From the NCBI GenBank assembly GCA_020354435.1, contig CP070646.1:2867705-2903227 (forward strand): a stretch of 35,523 nucleotides of DNA. The letters run 5' to 3'. Numbering within the stretch: position 1 is the stretch's first letter; each line of letters opens with the position of its first letter. A program made the translations under genes and the position numbers. Below are positions 7,274 through 16,802 of this stretch, in pieces. This stretch comes from Gammaproteobacteria bacterium. GTDB taxonomy: Bacteria > Pseudomonadota > Gammaproteobacteria > GCA-001735895. The notes beneath the pieces were generated by a model. It saw nothing but the letters and a program-made list of their open reading frames with translations. It was not told the origin of the DNA and ran no database searches.

Positions 7274-7891
7274 ATGAAAAGCCTTAACATCGACTCGGGA
7301 ACTTTTACCCCGTCCAAGATCGTCTGCGTCGGTCGCAACTATCTCGAGCACATTCGCGAACTTGGCAACGAAACACCGGACGCGATGGTCATCTTCAACA
7401 AGCCCAACTCGTCGATCTCCGACACGCTGTATGCCGAGCGTGACGGCGAAGCCCTGCACTACGAGGGCGAAATCTGTTTCATGGTGCGTGACGGCGGGCT
7501 CTACGGCGTCGGTTTCGGTCTCGACCTGACGCGGCGCAAGCTGCAATCGAAGCTGAAAGGCAAGGGCCTGCCATGGGAACGCGCCAAGGCTTTCGACGGC
7601 GCCGCCTGCTTCAGCGATTTTCTCAGCCTCGGCGATACCGATATCACGAGCCTGTCGCTACGGCTCGAGGTCGATGACGAGCTGCGCCAGGACGGCGGCT
7701 ACGAATTGATGATGCACAAACCGGCGCAGATCCTGGCCGGCATAGAGGAATTCATGCATCTCGAGGATGGTGACATCATCATGACCGGCACGCCGAAAGG
7801 CGTAGGCCAGGTCGAGGTCGGGGAACTTTTTGTCGGCAGCATACTGGCCGCCGGCGAGGTACTGCTCAGCCACGAATGGCTGGCGAAATAA
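7274..7891 (+). CDS. FAH-family hydrolase, acylpyruvase/YcgM-like
   Basis: 205 residues, the compact form of the FAH fold (about 210-220 in YcgM and FAHD1). The landmarks are all present in order: KIVCVGRNYLEHIREL near residue 14, MVIFNKPNSSI, HYEGEICFMV (metal-binding acidic pair), the GVGFGLDLTRRKLQ segment followed by WERAKAFDGAACF, and MTGTPKGVG near residue 170. Members hydrolyse acylpyruvates or decarboxylate oxaloacetate, so this is probably a housekeeping or aromatic-acid-related enzyme; the exact substrate is not deducible. It stands alone, divergent from the His-rich gene, and is followed by a REP-like element. Confidence 0.88.
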   Translation: MKSLNIDSGTFTPSKIVCVGRNYLEHIRELGNETPDAMVIFNKPNSSISDTLYAERDGEALHYEGEICFMVRDGGLYGVGFGLDLTRRKLQSKLKGKGLPWERAKAFDGAACFSDFLSLGDTDITSLSLRLEVDDELRQDGGYELMMHKPAQILAGIEEFMHLEDGDIIMTGTPKGVGQVEVGELFVGSILAAGEVLLSHEWLAK

Positions 7892-7901
7892 AAACAAGAG
7901 T

Positions 7902-7996
7902 GTCATTGCGAACGGGGCCAGCCCGGCAGCGAAGCGAGCGCACTGGCTGTAGCGAAGCAACCTCCAACAAGATTGCTTCACTACGCTCGCAATGAC
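7902..7996. repeat. REP-like palindromic repeat (family A), complete copy
   Basis: The ends gtcattgcga (7902-7911) and tcgcaatgac (7987-7996) are exact inverted repeats; the inside contains gaagcgagcgcac and attgcttcactacgct. It is the clearest full copy of the repeat into which the IS110 element at the start of the window inserted, but its left target half (actacg) differs from the bridge RNA guide by two bases. Confidence 0.8.
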
Positions 7997-8007
7997 GTAT
8001 GATTCAG

Positions 8008-8038
8008 GCAAAAAGAAGCCGGGCAAGCCCGGCTTTAT
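8008..8038 (-). terminator. Intrinsic terminator of rpsT
   Basis: GCCGGGC and GCCCGGC (8018-8024 / 8027-8033) form a strong stem, extended by AA/TT pairs, with a two-base AA loop; read on the minus strand it is followed by cttctttttgcc. It lies 20 bp after the rpsT stop. Confidence 0.8.
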
Positions 8039-8056
8039 TGCGTAATCGCGAAACTT

Positions 8057-8317
8057 TTACAGCGCCTTGATCTGCGCGTTCAGGCGACTCTTGTGGCGCG
8101 CGGCCTTGTTATGGCTGATCAGGCCGTGAGTGGCAGCGCTGTCGAGCACGGGTACAACCTTTTTATAGGCTTCTTCAGCAGTCTTCTTGTCGGCGGCATT
8201 AATCGCGGCAACGGTCGCCTTGATGTAGGTCCGCATCATCGAGCGGCGACTGGCGTTACGCTGACGACGTTGTTCGGCCTGGTTTGCACGCTTGCGCGCA
8301 GATGCTGAGTTTGCCAA
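8057..8317 (-). CDS. rpsT: 30S ribosomal protein S20
   Basis: 86 residues, the usual length of S20, which binds 16S rRNA in the body of the small subunit. The N-terminus [27 protein letters not shown] and the C-terminal [19 protein letters not shown] are family hallmarks, rich in Lys, Arg and Ala. The start codon is TTG (8317), preceded by CAGGAG with 6-7 bp spacing; E. coli rpsT also starts with UUG, which matters there for autoregulation. The gene is divergent from murJ, as in many gammaproteobacteria, and has its own promoter and terminator. Confidence 0.98.
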   Translation of the reverse strand: MANSASARKRANQAEQRRQRNASRRSMMRTYIKATVAAINAADKKTAEEAYKKVVPVLDSAATHGLISHNKAARHKSRLNAQIKAL

Positions 8318-8358
8318 GGTTTACTCCTGAGAATCGGGCTTGAAAAAACGAGGCGCGC

Positions 8359-8387
8359 ATTATCTTCACTGCACCTGCCGCTGTCAA
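8359..8387 (-). promoter_or_regulatory. Sigma70 promoter of rpsT
   Basis: On the minus strand TTGACA (8387-8382) is separated by exactly 17 bp from GATAAT (8364-8359). This is a near-consensus promoter, with transcription expected from about 8352, 35 bases before the TTG start. Confidence 0.8.
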
Positions 8388-8417
8388 CCCGAAATAACTG
8401 CCATGTAAGGCCTTAAG

Positions 8418-8426
8418 TGCTAGAAT
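8418..8426 (+). promoter_or_regulatory. Possible extended -10 promoter of the murJ operon
   Basis: TGCTAGAAT fits an extended -10 (TGn then TAGAAT). No good -35 is seen. If used, the murJ mRNA would carry a leader of about 180 nt containing the REP-like element at 8475-8605. Confidence 0.4.
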
Positions 8427-8474
8427 TCGGCGCTTCTACGGCGAAACTAAATCCGAATGTCGCATGTGCTGGTT

Positions 8475-8605
8475 CGTCATCCCCGCGCAAGCGGGGATCT
8501 CCCGATGTCTTCGTTGCAAACACGGGCCCGTTTGGAGGTCCCGGATAAGTGCTAATGCACTTTCCGGGACGACCGCTGCGCGGTCGCTTTCGTGGGGATG
8601 ACGGT
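8475..8605. repeat. REP-like repeat (family B) in the murJ leader
   Basis: Ends cgtcatccccgc (8475-8486) and ggggatgacgg (8594-8604) are inverted repeats about 130 bp apart, with inner hairpins ccccgcgcaagcgggg, gtcccggataag...ctttccgggac and gaccgctgcgcggtc. The right end stops only 7 bp before the murJ TTG start. Confidence 0.75.
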
Positions 8606-8611
8606 AGTTAA

Positions 8612-10162
8612 TTGAGCGCCCTGATCAAATCCACCGCCTCGGTCAGCGCGATGACCCTGTTGTCGCGCCTGCTCGGGCTCGCGCGCGATATCGTCATTGC
8701 GCGATTTTTCTCGGCCTCGGACGCCGCAGACGCATTCTTTGTTGCCTTCAAGATCCCCAATTTCCTGCGCCGGCTGTTCGCCGAGGGGGCCTTTTCGCTT
8801 GCCTTCGTGCCGGTCCTGACCGAGTACCGCAATAACTACACGGCGGCCCAGACGCGTGACCTGATCGATCGTGTCGCCGGCACACTGGGCGGCATTCTGT
8901 TGCTGTTGAGCCTGTTCGGCGTGCTCGCATCGCCGCTGTTGATCAGCATCTTCGCCGCCGGCTTTCTCGATCAGCCGGCCAAGTTCGACCTCACCGCCGA
9001 CATGCTGCGCATCACCTTCCCGTACATATTGCTGATTTCGATGACGGCGATGGCGGGCGGCATCCTCAACACCTGGAAGCGTTTTACCGTGCCGGCTTTC
9101 ACGCCGGTATTGCTCAACCTGAGCCTGATCGGTTGCGCCATGTACTTAAGCCCGCGCCTCGAAGTGCCGATTACCGGGCTGGCCTGGGGGGTTTTCGTCG
9201 CCGGTGTCGCGCAACTCCTGTTCCAGCTGCCATTTCTCTACCGCGAGGGTTTGCTGCCGAAACCCAGATGGGGCTGGCGCCATGAGGGCGTACAGAAAAT
9301 CGTCAAGCTCATGATCCCGGCGCTGTTCGGTTCATCGGTGGCACAGATCAACCTCCTGTTCGACACCTTTATTGCCTCGTTCCTGATGACCGGTAGCGTC
9401 GCCTGGCTGTACTATTCCGATCGTCTGCTCGAATTTCCGCTCGGCGTCTTCGGTATCGCGCTCGCAACCGTGGTGCTGCCGAACCTGTCCGAGGCGCACT
9501 ATAAAAAGGGCGCGACCCATTTTAACGATACCCTGCGCTGGGCGATCCAGTTATCCCTGCTGATCGCGGTGCCGGCCACCTTTGGCCTGTTCCTGCTGGC
9601 ACAGCCGATTCTGGCAACCCTGTTCCAGTACGGCGCCTTCAGCGCCAACGATTCGATAATGGCGGCCTACAGCCTGATGGCTTACTGCCTCGGCCTGCCG
9701 GCCTTCATCCTGATCAAGATCCTGGCTAACGGTTTCTACGCGCGCCAGGACACCAGGACGCCGGTGCGCATCGGCATCCAGGCGATGGTCTTTAACATGG
9801 TGTTAAACCTCGTCTTCGTGGTCTCGATGGTACAGGCGGATTTTATCGCGCCGCACGTAGGTCTCGCGCTCGCAACCAGCGCCTCGGCCTACTTCAACGC
9901 CTTTCGCCTGGCGCAATGCCTGCAGCGGGATTCTATCCTCGGCGGGATCGAAACTTTCAGCCTGCCGCTGCTGAAAATTCTCGGCGCCTGTATCGCGATG
10001 ACCGCCCTGATCCAGTTCATGCTGCCGGACGTAACCGTGTGGAGCGAGCTACGCTGGTACGGCCGCCTGGCCGAACTCGCCTGGCTGATCGTGCCGGCCA
10101 TCTTGTGTTACGGCATTGTGCTCTGGATAATGGGTTTTCGCCCCAGACATTTCATCGCCTGA
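8612..10162 (+). CDS. murJ: Lipid II flippase MurJ (MviN)
   Basis: 516 residues with about 14 membrane helices. MurJ moves lipid II across the inner membrane for peptidoglycan synthesis. The N-terminus aligns closely with E. coli MurJ from memory: MSALIKSTASVSAMTLLSRL, then LARDIVIARFF, DAFFVAFKIPNFLRRLFAEGAFSLAFVPVL, with the conserved Arg and Asp residues of helices 1 and 2. The start is TTG: an in-frame stop (taa, 8609-8611) lies directly before it and a start further in would cut the conserved N-terminus. The Shine-Dalgarno sequence is poor. It is the first gene of the murJ-ribF-ileS-lspA-fkpB-ispH block. Confidence 0.97.
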   Translation: MSALIKSTASVSAMTLLSRLLGLARDIVIARFFSASDAADAFFVAFKIPNFLRRLFAEGAFSLAFVPVLTEYRNNYTAAQTRDLIDRVAGTLGGILLLLSLFGVLASPLLISIFAAGFLDQPAKFDLTADMLRITFPYILLISMTAMAGGILNTWKRFTVPAFTPVLLNLSLIGCAMYLSPRLEVPITGLAWGVFVAGVAQLLFQLPFLYREGLLPKPRWGWRHEGVQKIVKLMIPALFGSSVAQINLLFDTFIASFLMTGSVAWLYYSDRLLEFPLGVFGIALATVVLPNLSEAHYKKGATHFNDTLRWAIQLSLLIAVPATFGLFLLAQPILATLFQYGAFSANDSIMAAYSLMAYCLGLPAFILIKILANGFYARQDTRTPVRIGIQAMVFNMVLNLVFVVSMVQADFIAPHVGLALATSASAYFNAFRLAQCLQRDSILGGIETFSLPLLKILGACIAMTALIQFMLPDVTVWSELRWYGRLAELAWLIVPAILCYGIVLWIMGFRPRHFIA

Positions 10163-10197
10163 TCACGAAATGCGCCTGATCCGGGGAACTTGTGAAT

Positions 10198-11127
10198 ATG
10201 CAGCTAATCCGTGGACTTTATAACCTGGCGAGCCCACTGCCGGCGAGTGCGGTAACGATCGGCAATTTCGACGGCGTGCACCGCGGGCATCAGCTCGTCA
10301 TCGAACAATTGAAACGGGTCGCAAGCCTTACCTCGTTACCGACCGTGGTGATCATATTCGAACCTCAGCCGATCGAGTTTTTTGCGCCCGAACGTGCGCC
10401 CAAGCGACTGGCGCGGTTCCGCGAAAAAATCGCCTACCTGAAAGCGCAGCAAATCGATTACCTGCTGTGTCTGCATTTCAACGACGCGCTGGCCGAACAA
10501 AGCGCCGAGGAATTCGTGCAGAACATCCTGCTGAAAAACCTGAATACGCGCCATCTAGTCATCGGCGACGATTTCCACTTCGGCAAGAATCGCCAGGGCA
10601 ATTTCGAGTTCCTGATGCAAAACAGCGCCCGCTTCGGCTTCACCGTCGACGAGACCGAAACCCTGATGCTGGACGGCGAGCGCGTCAGCAGCACACGCAT
10701 CCGTCACTGCATCGAAGCGGGCGATTTCGAAAAAGCCGCCGAACTGCTCGGCCGCCCGTACTCGCTGTCGGGCCGAGTGGCCCACGGTAAAAAACTGGGG
10801 CGCGAACTCGGATACCCCACTATAAACATCAAAATGGGCGATAAAACCCTGATCGTTAAAGGAATATTTGCGGTTCGCGTGAAAGGCATAGATAATCGCG
10901 TGCTTGAGGGCGTGGCCAGTATCGGCACGCGCCCGACGGTGGCCGGCGTCGATACCATTCTCGAGGTATATATTCTGGATTTCGATCAGGACGTCTATGG
11001 ATGTAGCGTCGTGGTCGAGTTTTTGCACAAGATACGCGATGAAAAGAAGTTCGATTCGCTCGAGGAATTAACCGAGAATATCGCCCGCGATACCGAAAAC
11101 GCGATGGCTTATTTTAGTAAGGAATGA
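10198..11127 (+). CDS. ribF: Bifunctional riboflavin kinase / FAD synthetase
   Basis: 309 residues from the ATG at 10198 (a GTG at 10192 would add two residues; GGGGA at 10183-10187 fits the ATG better, and known RibF proteins begin M-[KQ]-LIRG). It makes FMN and FAD from riboflavin. The N-terminal adenylyltransferase domain has TIGNFDGVHRGHQ with the HxGH-like nucleotide site and later DFHFGKNRQGNF and SSTRIR. The C-terminal flavokinase domain has GRVAHGKKLGRELGYPTINI and ASIGTRPTV, ending in a conserved IRDEKKF stretch. It sits 35 bp after murJ and 7 bp before ileS, the usual gammaproteobacterial order. Confidence 0.97.
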   Translation: MQLIRGLYNLASPLPASAVTIGNFDGVHRGHQLVIEQLKRVASLTSLPTVVIIFEPQPIEFFAPERAPKRLARFREKIAYLKAQQIDYLLCLHFNDALAEQSAEEFVQNILLKNLNTRHLVIGDDFHFGKNRQGNFEFLMQNSARFGFTVDETETLMLDGERVSSTRIRHCIEAGDFEKAAELLGRPYSLSGRVAHGKKLGRELGYPTINIKMGDKTLIVKGIFAVRVKGIDNRVLEGVASIGTRPTVAGVDTILEVYILDFDQDVYGCSVVVEFLHKIRDEKKFDSLEELTENIARDTENAMAYFSKE

Positions 11128-11134
11128 TTAGCAG

Positions 11135-13957
11135 TTGGCAGATTACAAGTCTACATTGAACCTACCCGACACCGGGTTTCCGATGCGCGGCAACCTGGCG
11201 CAGCGCGAACCCGAGCGCCTGCAAACCTGGCAGGATAAAAATCTCTACCAGCGGATCCGCGACGCGCGCGTCGGGCGCACGCGCTATGTATTGCACGACG
11301 GCCCGCCCTACGCCAACGGCGATATTCATATCGGCCACGCGGTCAACAAGATCCTGAAGGACATGATCGTCAAGTCGCGTACGCTTAACGGCGAAGATGC
11401 ACCCTATGTGCCCGGCTGGGACTGTCACGGCCTGCCGATCGAGCACCAGGTGGAAAAGAAGCTGGGCAAGGTCGGGGTCAAGGTCGAGGCCGACGAGTTT
11501 CGCCGGGCTTGCCGCGAATTCGCGCTCGGCCAGATCGACAATCAGCGCAAGGATTTCGTTCGCCTCGGCGTGCTCGGCGACTGGGACGATCCCTATTTGA
11601 CGATGAAATTCGAAACCGAGGCCAACATCGTACGCGCACTCGGCAAGATCATCGATAACGGCCACGTCACCCGCGGCTCCAAGCCGGTACACTGGTGCAC
11701 CGACTGCGGCTCGGCGCTGGCCGAGGCCGAAGTCGAATACCGCGACAAGACGTCGCCGGCAATCGACGTACGCTTTCCTGCCGTCGACGAAGATGCCTTC
11801 GTCGCCGCGATGTCGCTCGAGGGTGAAAACGCCGGCGAGGGCCCGATCTCGGTAATGATCTGGACCACGACGCCGTGGACGCTGCCGGCCAACCTGGCAG
11901 TGGCGCTGAATCCCGCGGACGAGTACGTGCTGGTGCAGGTCGATGACGAACGCCTGCTGCTGGCCGAAGCGCTGGCCGAGGAAGCGTTGAAACGTTACGG
12001 CGTCGAAACTTACCACGTCGTCGCCCGCGCGCCCGGCAGCGCGCTCGAAAATCTTCGCATGTCGCATCCGTTTTACGACCGCGAATCGGTCATGGTGCTG
12101 GGCGATTACGTCACGCTGGATGCCGGTACCGGCGCCGTGCACACCGCACCGGGCCATGGTCAGGACGACTTCGACACCGGCATAAAATACGGCCTCGAGA
12201 TCTATAACCCGGTCGGCGACGACGGCTGTTTCCTGCCGAGCACAGAGCTGTTCGCCGGCGAACATGTGTTCAAGGCCAACGATCATATCGTCGAGGTATT
12301 AAAACAACGCAACGCGCTGATGCATGTCGAAAAATTCGACCACAGCTACCCGCACTGCTGGCGCCACAAGACGCCGATCATCTTTCGCGCGACGCCGCAA
12401 TGGTTCATCAGCATGGACAAGGTCGGTCTGCGCGAGACCGCGATGTCCGAGATCAGGAAGGTCCGCTGGGTACCATCCTGGGGCCAGGCGCGCATCGAAA
12501 GCATGATCGAAAACCGGCCCGACTGGTGTATCTCGCGCCAGCGCTACTGGGGCGTGCCGATCACGCTGTTCATGCACCGCGAAACCCAGGAACTGCATCC
12601 GCGTACCAGCGAGCTGATCGAAGCGGTCGCGCAGCGTATCGAAAAAGAAGGCATCCAGGCCTGGTTTTCTCTCGACCCGAAAGAACTGCTCGGCGACGAT
12701 ATCGATGACTACCTCAAGGTCGGCGACACGCTTGACGTCTGGTTCGATTCGGGCACGACGCACTTCAGCGTTTTGCAGCGCGATCCGCGCACGCATTTCC
12801 CGGCCGACATGTACTTAGAGGGTTCGGATCAGCACCGCGGCTGGTTCCATTCGTCTTTGCTGGCATCCTGCGCGATGCACGGCTGCGCGCCTTACAAGCA
12901 GGTGCTGACGCACGGTTTCACCGTCGACGCCAGGGGTATGAAAATGTCGAAGTCGGTGGGCAACGTGATCGCGCCGATCAAGGTCACGAAGACGCTCGGC
13001 GCCGACATCCTGCGCCTGTGGGTCGCGGCTACCGATTATTCCGGCGAAATGTCGATCTCGGATGAAATTCTGAAACGCACAGCGGATTCCTATCGACGCA
13101 TCCGCAACACGATTCGTTTCCTGCTGGCCAACACCAATGACTTCGAGCCGGCGGAGCACCTGGTCGCGGCGGATGAAATGCTCGCGCTCGATCGCTGGAT
13201 CGTCGGCGAGACGCTAAAACTGCAGAATGAACTGAAGCAGATTTACGACGACTACCTTTTCCATATCGCGGTGCAGAAGATTCACAACTTTTGCTCGGAA
13301 ACGCTCGGCGGCTACTACCTCGACGTGATCAAGGACCGGCAATACACGACCCGAGCCGATTCTCAGGCACGGCGTTCGTGCCAGAGTGCGCAGTATCACA
13401 TAACCGAGGCAATGACGCGCTGGATCGCGCCCATCCTGAGTTTTACCGCCGACGAAATCTGGGAGCATATGCCGGGTCAGCGTGACGAGCTCGGCGTGTT
13501 TATCGCCGAATGGTACGAAGGGCTGTTCGATTATGCCGACGACGAGGTCGAGTCCGGGGACTGGGCTGCGATCGACCAGGTACGCACCGAAGTCAATCGC
13601 CGGCTCGAAGTCCTGCGCCAGGAAGGCCAGATCGGTGGCAGCCTCGACGCCGAGGTGAGCATCGCTACCGATCAGGCGCTAATCGATAGCCTGCAGACCG
13701 TCGGCGACGAATTACGCTTCGTCATGATTACATCGGCAACCCAGGTAAAGCCGCTGGCCGAGTCCCGCGCCGGAGACGCCGTCAGGCTTGCCGATGGCAA
13801 CCGAGTACTGGTCGAAGCGGTACCGAGCGAACATGCCAAATGCGTGCGCTGCTGGCATCATCGCGCAGACGTTGGCAGCCATGCCGATCACCCCGAACTC
13901 TGCGGGCGCTGTGTCGAAAACGTCGATGGCCTGGGTGAGCAACGCCGCTACGCCTGA
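11135..13957 (+). CDS. ileS: Isoleucyl-tRNA synthetase
   Basis: 940 residues, matching the bacterial type (938 in E. coli). The class I signatures are HIGH at residues 65-68 and KMSKS at 603-607. The editing domain includes [13 protein letters not shown]; the tRNA-binding region includes GWFHSSL. The C-terminus keeps the zinc finger CVRC (with later CGRC), as in E. coli. The start is TTG, chosen because the following residues [18 protein letters not shown] align with E. coli [22 protein letters not shown] lies 12 bp upstream. The gene begins 7 bp after ribF and is followed by lspA with 16 bp spacing. Confidence 0.98.
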   Translation: MADYKSTLNLPDTGFPMRGNLAQREPERLQTWQDKNLYQRIRDARVGRTRYVLHDGPPYANGDIHIGHAVNKILKDMIVKSRTLNGEDAPYVPGWDCHGLPIEHQVEKKLGKVGVKVEADEFRRACREFALGQIDNQRKDFVRLGVLGDWDDPYLTMKFETEANIVRALGKIIDNGHVTRGSKPVHWCTDCGSALAEAEVEYRDKTSPAIDVRFPAVDEDAFVAAMSLEGENAGEGPISVMIWTTTPWTLPANLAVALNPADEYVLVQVDDERLLLAEALAEEALKRYGVETYHVVARAPGSALENLRMSHPFYDRESVMVLGDYVTLDAGTGAVHTAPGHGQDDFDTGIKYGLEIYNPVGDDGCFLPSTELFAGEHVFKANDHIVEVLKQRNALMHVEKFDHSYPHCWRHKTPIIFRATPQWFISMDKVGLRETAMSEIRKVRWVPSWGQARIESMIENRPDWCISRQRYWGVPITLFMHRETQELHPRTSELIEAVAQRIEKEGIQAWFSLDPKELLGDDIDDYLKVGDTLDVWFDSGTTHFSVLQRDPRTHFPADMYLEGSDQHRGWFHSSLLASCAMHGCAPYKQVLTHGFTVDARGMKMSKSVGNVIAPIKVTKTLGADILRLWVAATDYSGEMSISDEILKRTADSYRRIRNTIRFLLANTNDFEPAEHLVAADEMLALDRWIVGETLKLQNELKQIYDDYLFHIAVQKIHNFCSETLGGYYLDVIKDRQYTTRADSQARRSCQSAQYHITEAMTRWIAPILSFTADEIWEHMPGQRDELGVFIAEWYEGLFDYADDEVESGDWAAIDQVRTEVNRRLEVLRQEGQIGGSLDAEVSIATDQALIDSLQTVGDELRFVMITSATQVKPLAESRAGDAVRLADGNRVLVEAVPSEHAKCVRCWHHRADVGSHADHPELCGRCVENVDGLGEQRRYA

Positions 13958-13973
13958 GCGCGTATCGCAGACC

Positions 13974-14465
13974 ATGAATGCTACCCGCCCCCAGCTTAAA
14001 TGGTTATGGATCAGCCTGCTGGTGATCGTGCTCGACCAGGCCGCCAAACAGATCGCCGAGTCCCAGCTGACCCCGCACCAGCCGGTTAACCTGCTGCCCT
14101 ATTTCGACTGGTACCTGACCTATAACACCGGCGCCGCTTTCAGCTTCCTCGCCAATGCCGGTGGCTGGCAGCGCTGGCTGTTCACCGTCATCGCCATCGT
14201 CATCAGCCTGATCATCGTGCAATGGATTTACAAGCTGCCACGCGACGAAACCCTGACCGCGATCTCCCTGAGCCTGATCCTGGGCGGTGCTATCGGCAAC
14301 CTGATCGACCGGGTTTACCTAGGCCACGTCATCGATTACATTCAGATCTGGCTGGGCAGTTATCCATGGCCGGCCTTTAACATCGCCGACGCCGCGATCT
14401 TTGTCGGCGCGGTTTTGCTGATACTGAGCAGCTTCACCGGTTTCGGCAAAACCAGCACCGAATAA
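13974..14465 (+). CDS. lspA: Lipoprotein signal peptidase (signal peptidase II)
   Basis: 163 residues with four membrane helices; removes signal peptides from prolipoproteins. The catalytic aspartates lie in GNLIDRV and FNIADAAIF, and the TYNTGAAFSFLA motif is conserved. The open frame extends upstream to 13788 inside ileS, but the ATG at 13974 (MNATRPQLKWLWISLLV) gives the normal N-terminus. It directly follows ileS, as is typical. A substrate lipoprotein gene (DUF6279 type, 15948) lies just downstream. Confidence 0.97.
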   Translation: MNATRPQLKWLWISLLVIVLDQAAKQIAESQLTPHQPVNLLPYFDWYLTYNTGAAFSFLANAGGWQRWLFTVIAIVISLIIVQWIYKLPRDETLTAISLSLILGGAIGNLIDRVYLGHVIDYIQIWLGSYPWPAFNIADAAIFVGAVLLILSSFTGFGKTSTE

Positions 14466-14469
14466 AGCC

Positions 14470-14925
14470 ATGAGCCAGATCGAACGCAACAGCCTCGTCA
14501 CCATTTTTTACCGCCTCGGATTACCCAACGGCGACGTGCTCGAAGATAACTTCGACGACGAACCGATGACGGTGCAGCTCGGCTGCGGCGAAATGGCCGA
14601 AGGTCTCGAACTCGCGCTGATCGGCCTGCGCGAAGGCGAAGAGGAAACCATCGATATCAGACCCGATCTCGCTTTTGGCTACATCGACGAAACCCTGTTT
14701 CGCTCGATCCCGCGCATCGAGTTCGATCCCGATCTGGAGCTCGAGCCGGGGCTGATTATCGAGTTCGCGACCGAGGAAGGTGAAACCCTGCCGGGCACCA
14801 TTCTCGATTTCAACGAGGACGAGGTCAGGGTCGACCTGAATCACCCGCTTGCCGGTCAAACCGTTCGTTACAGTGTCAGAGTCGTTTCCATCGACAACGA
14901 CAGCGAGCCGAAGACACTGCACTAA
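14470..14925 (+). CDS. fkpB: FKBP-type peptidyl-prolyl isomerase, SlpA/FkpB type
   Basis: 151 residues: an FKBP domain (residues about 5-70) interrupted by the inserted IF domain typical of SlyD and Slp[21 protein letters not shown] and [21 protein letters not shown] are the FKBP landmarks; [12 protein letters not shown] leads to the insert. It lacks the His-rich metal-binding tail of SlyD, so it is FkpB/SlpA. It probably assists proline-limited folding in the cytoplasm. It lies 4 bp after lspA and its stop overlaps the ispH start by 1 bp (TAATG). Confidence 0.94.
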   Translation: MSQIERNSLVTIFYRLGLPNGDVLEDNFDDEPMTVQLGCGEMAEGLELALIGLREGEEETIDIRPDLAFGYIDETLFRSIPRIEFDPDLELEPGLIIEFATEEGETLPGTILDFNEDEVRVDLNHPLAGQTVRYSVRVVSIDNDSEPKTLH

Positions 14926-15866
14926 TGGAAATCCTGCTTGCCAATCCCCGAGGTTTCTGCGCCGGTGTCGACCGTGCGATCGAGATTGTCGAACGCGCGA
15001 TCCACCTGTTCGGCGCGCCGATATACGTACGCCACGAAGTCGTACACAATCGTTACGTGGTCGACGATCTTCGGCAAAAGGGCGCCATATTCGTCGACGA
15101 GCTGGACCAGATCCCCGACGACAGCTACGTTATTTTCAGCGCCCACGGCGTTTCCAGGTCGGTACAACGCGAGGCCGAGCGGCGCAAGCTCAAGGTATTC
15201 GATGCCACCTGCCCGCTGGTTACCAAGGTCCACATGGAGGTCAGCCGTTACAGCCGCAAGGGTATCGAGACCATACTCATCGGCCACCGCGGCCATCCCG
15301 AGGTCGAGGGCACGATGGGCCAGTATGACCGCTCCAGTGGTGGTGAAATTTACCTGGTCGAATCGGCCGAGGACGTGCACCGGCTCAAGGTAGGCAATCC
15401 ACGGGAGCTGCGTTTCGTCACTCAGACCACGCTGTCGAAAGATGACACCGCGGTCGTGATCGACGCGCTTTATCGGACCTTTCCCGATATCCAGGGACCG
15501 AAAAAAGACGACATCTGCTATGCCACGCAAAACCGCCAGGACGCGGTCAAGCAGCTAGCCGAACAGTGCGACCTGATCCTCGTGGTCGGTTCGCGCAATA
15601 GCTCGAACTCCAATCGCCTGCGGGAAATTGCCGAGAACAGGGGCATCGAGGGCTACCTGATCGACAGCGAGGCCGATATCAAGCCGCAATGGCTGCACGG
15701 CAAGACCCGAATCGGCGTCACCGCCGGCGCCTCGGCACCCGAACTGCTGGTGCAAAACGTAGTCGAATATTTGCAGCAAAATGGTGCCGACGGCGCATCG
15801 TCGCTCGGCTTTACCGAGGACGTGATCTTCTCCCTGCCCAAGCCCCTGCGGAGAGCAGCACCCTGA
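14925..15866 (+). CDS. ispH: 4-hydroxy-3-methylbut-2-enyl diphosphate reductase
   Basis: 313 residues. IspH carries out the last step of the MEP isoprenoid pathway, turning HMBPP into IPP and DMAPP with an iron-sulfur cluster. Cys12 lies in NPRGFCAGV, the second cluster Cys in [11 protein letters not shown] and the third in [11 protein letters not shown]. The active-site EVEGTMGQ, the TQTTLS segment and [12 protein letters not shown] are all present. It is the last gene of the block and is followed by a hairpin that may end the transcript. Confidence 0.98.
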   Translation: MEILLANPRGFCAGVDRAIEIVERAIHLFGAPIYVRHEVVHNRYVVDDLRQKGAIFVDELDQIPDDSYVIFSAHGVSRSVQREAERRKLKVFDATCPLVTKVHMEVSRYSRKGIETILIGHRGHPEVEGTMGQYDRSSGGEIYLVESAEDVHRLKVGNPRELRFVTQTTLSKDDTAVVIDALYRTFPDIQGPKKDDICYATQNRQDAVKQLAEQCDLILVVGSRNSSNSNRLREIAENRGIEGYLIDSEADIKPQWLHGKTRIGVTAGASAPELLVQNVVEYLQQNGADGASSLGFTEDVIFSLPKPLRRAAP

Positions 15867-15867
15867 A

Positions 15868-15895
15868 TTTATCGCGGCGCAGCCGCGATTTGTCA
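15868..15895 (+). terminator. Possible terminator after ispH
   Basis: ATCGCGG (15871-15877) pairs with CCGCGAT (15883-15889) around a 5-nt loop, followed by ttgtcattt. The stem is strong but the T-run is broken. Confidence 0.5.
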
Positions 15896-15947
15896 TTTAC
15901 ATGTAATCCAGATCGATTATGATGTCGTACAAGCATCAGGTGAACCG

Positions 15948-16796
15948 ATGAAATATTTTCGTAAATCCCTCTATGCTCTGACCTTTCTGTTGTTAACCGG
16001 CTGCGGCGGCCTGGCCGACATGGCCTATAACAATGCCCCCAATTACGTTGCCGGCGAAATCGACGATGCTTTCGACCTGGATCCGGCGCAAAGCGATCAG
16101 CTGGACAATCGCCTGGAACAGTTCTTCGTCTGGCATCGCAACGAGGAACTGATGCGCTACCAGCAATTTCTCGACCGCGCCGCGCTGGCCGCGGCCGATG
16201 GTATCTCCGCAACCGAGGTCCTCGGCCTGCGGGACGAGGTTTTCGTCGCCTGGAATCGCGCACTGGATAAAGCCATCGACAGCCTTGGCGATCTCGCCGT
16301 CAGCTTGTCCGACGAACAAATCGAACGCTTCGAACGGTATTATCGGGAAAGATCGGAGGAATTCCATGATTACCTGGAGAAGTCCGAGCAGCAGCGGGAG
16401 ATTTACCGCGTCAACCGGGCCTACAAACGACTCGAAAACTGGTTCGGTGAATTCGACTATCCGCTCGACGACCGCATACACGAGCGCCTGCGACAGATTC
16501 CGGATATCTACCGGCCCTGGTTCGAGTTTCGCCAGCGGCGCCACAAGGCCCTGATCGCGGCCTTGCGTAATGCGAGTACGAAGGGTTTCGATCAGAGCCA
16601 GTTAAGACGAATACTGGTCGATCCGGACAGTGACCATGCGCGCGCATTTGCGCCCGCGCGCGAGGCCTACTGGCAGGCCTATGCGACGGCGCTCGAGGAC
16701 ATCAGCTCGTGGATGAGCGACCAGCAGCGCCAGCGCGTGGTGTCGAGACTGCAGAAATACGCCCGCATCGTCGAACGCCTGCGCGGCCAGGGATAA
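15948..16796 (+). CDS. DUF6279-type lipoprotein
   Basis: 282 residues. The N-terminus has a lipoprotein signal: basic MKYFRKS, a hydrophobic core and lipobox LTGC with Cys19. The mature part is charged and helical (repeated Arg/Glu runs such as ERFERYYRERSEEFHDYLEKSEQQREIYR), with SLSDEQIERFERYY and a C-terminal WMSDQQRQRVVSRLQKYA. This fits the uncharacterised DUF6279 lipoproteins of gammaproteobacteria; the name is from memory. It is probably anchored in the inner or outer membrane and periplasm-facing; Gly-Gly after Cys19 gives no inner-membrane retention Asp. It converges with the hydrolase at 16803 with 6 bp between the genes. Confidence 0.78.
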   Translation: MKYFRKSLYALTFLLLTGCGGLADMAYNNAPNYVAGEIDDAFDLDPAQSDQLDNRLEQFFVWHRNEELMRYQQFLDRAALAAADGISATEVLGLRDEVFVAWNRALDKAIDSLGDLAVSLSDEQIERFERYYRERSEEFHDYLEKSEQQREIYRVNRAYKRLENWFGEFDYPLDDRIHERLRQIPDIYRPWFEFRQRRHKALIAALRNASTKGFDQSQLRRILVDPDSDHARAFAPAREAYWQAYATALEDISSWMSDQQRQRVVSRLQKYARIVERLRGQG

Positions 16797-16802
16797 ACCG
16801 CT

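Noticed and set aside
7902-7996. Palindrome after the FAH gene as a transcription terminator
   Set aside because: The same palindrome occurs in several places unrelated to gene ends and lacks a T-run; it is better explained as a dispersed repeat.
11162-12286. Long minus-strand open frame inside ileS (374 codons)
   Set aside because: It is a mirror of a high-GC coding strand with no recognisable domain, and ileS is certain on the plus strand.
13788-13973. Longer frame giving lspA a 225-residue form
   Set aside because: The extra 62 residues lie inside ileS and do not resemble a signal peptidase; the ATG at 13974 gives the normal N-terminus.
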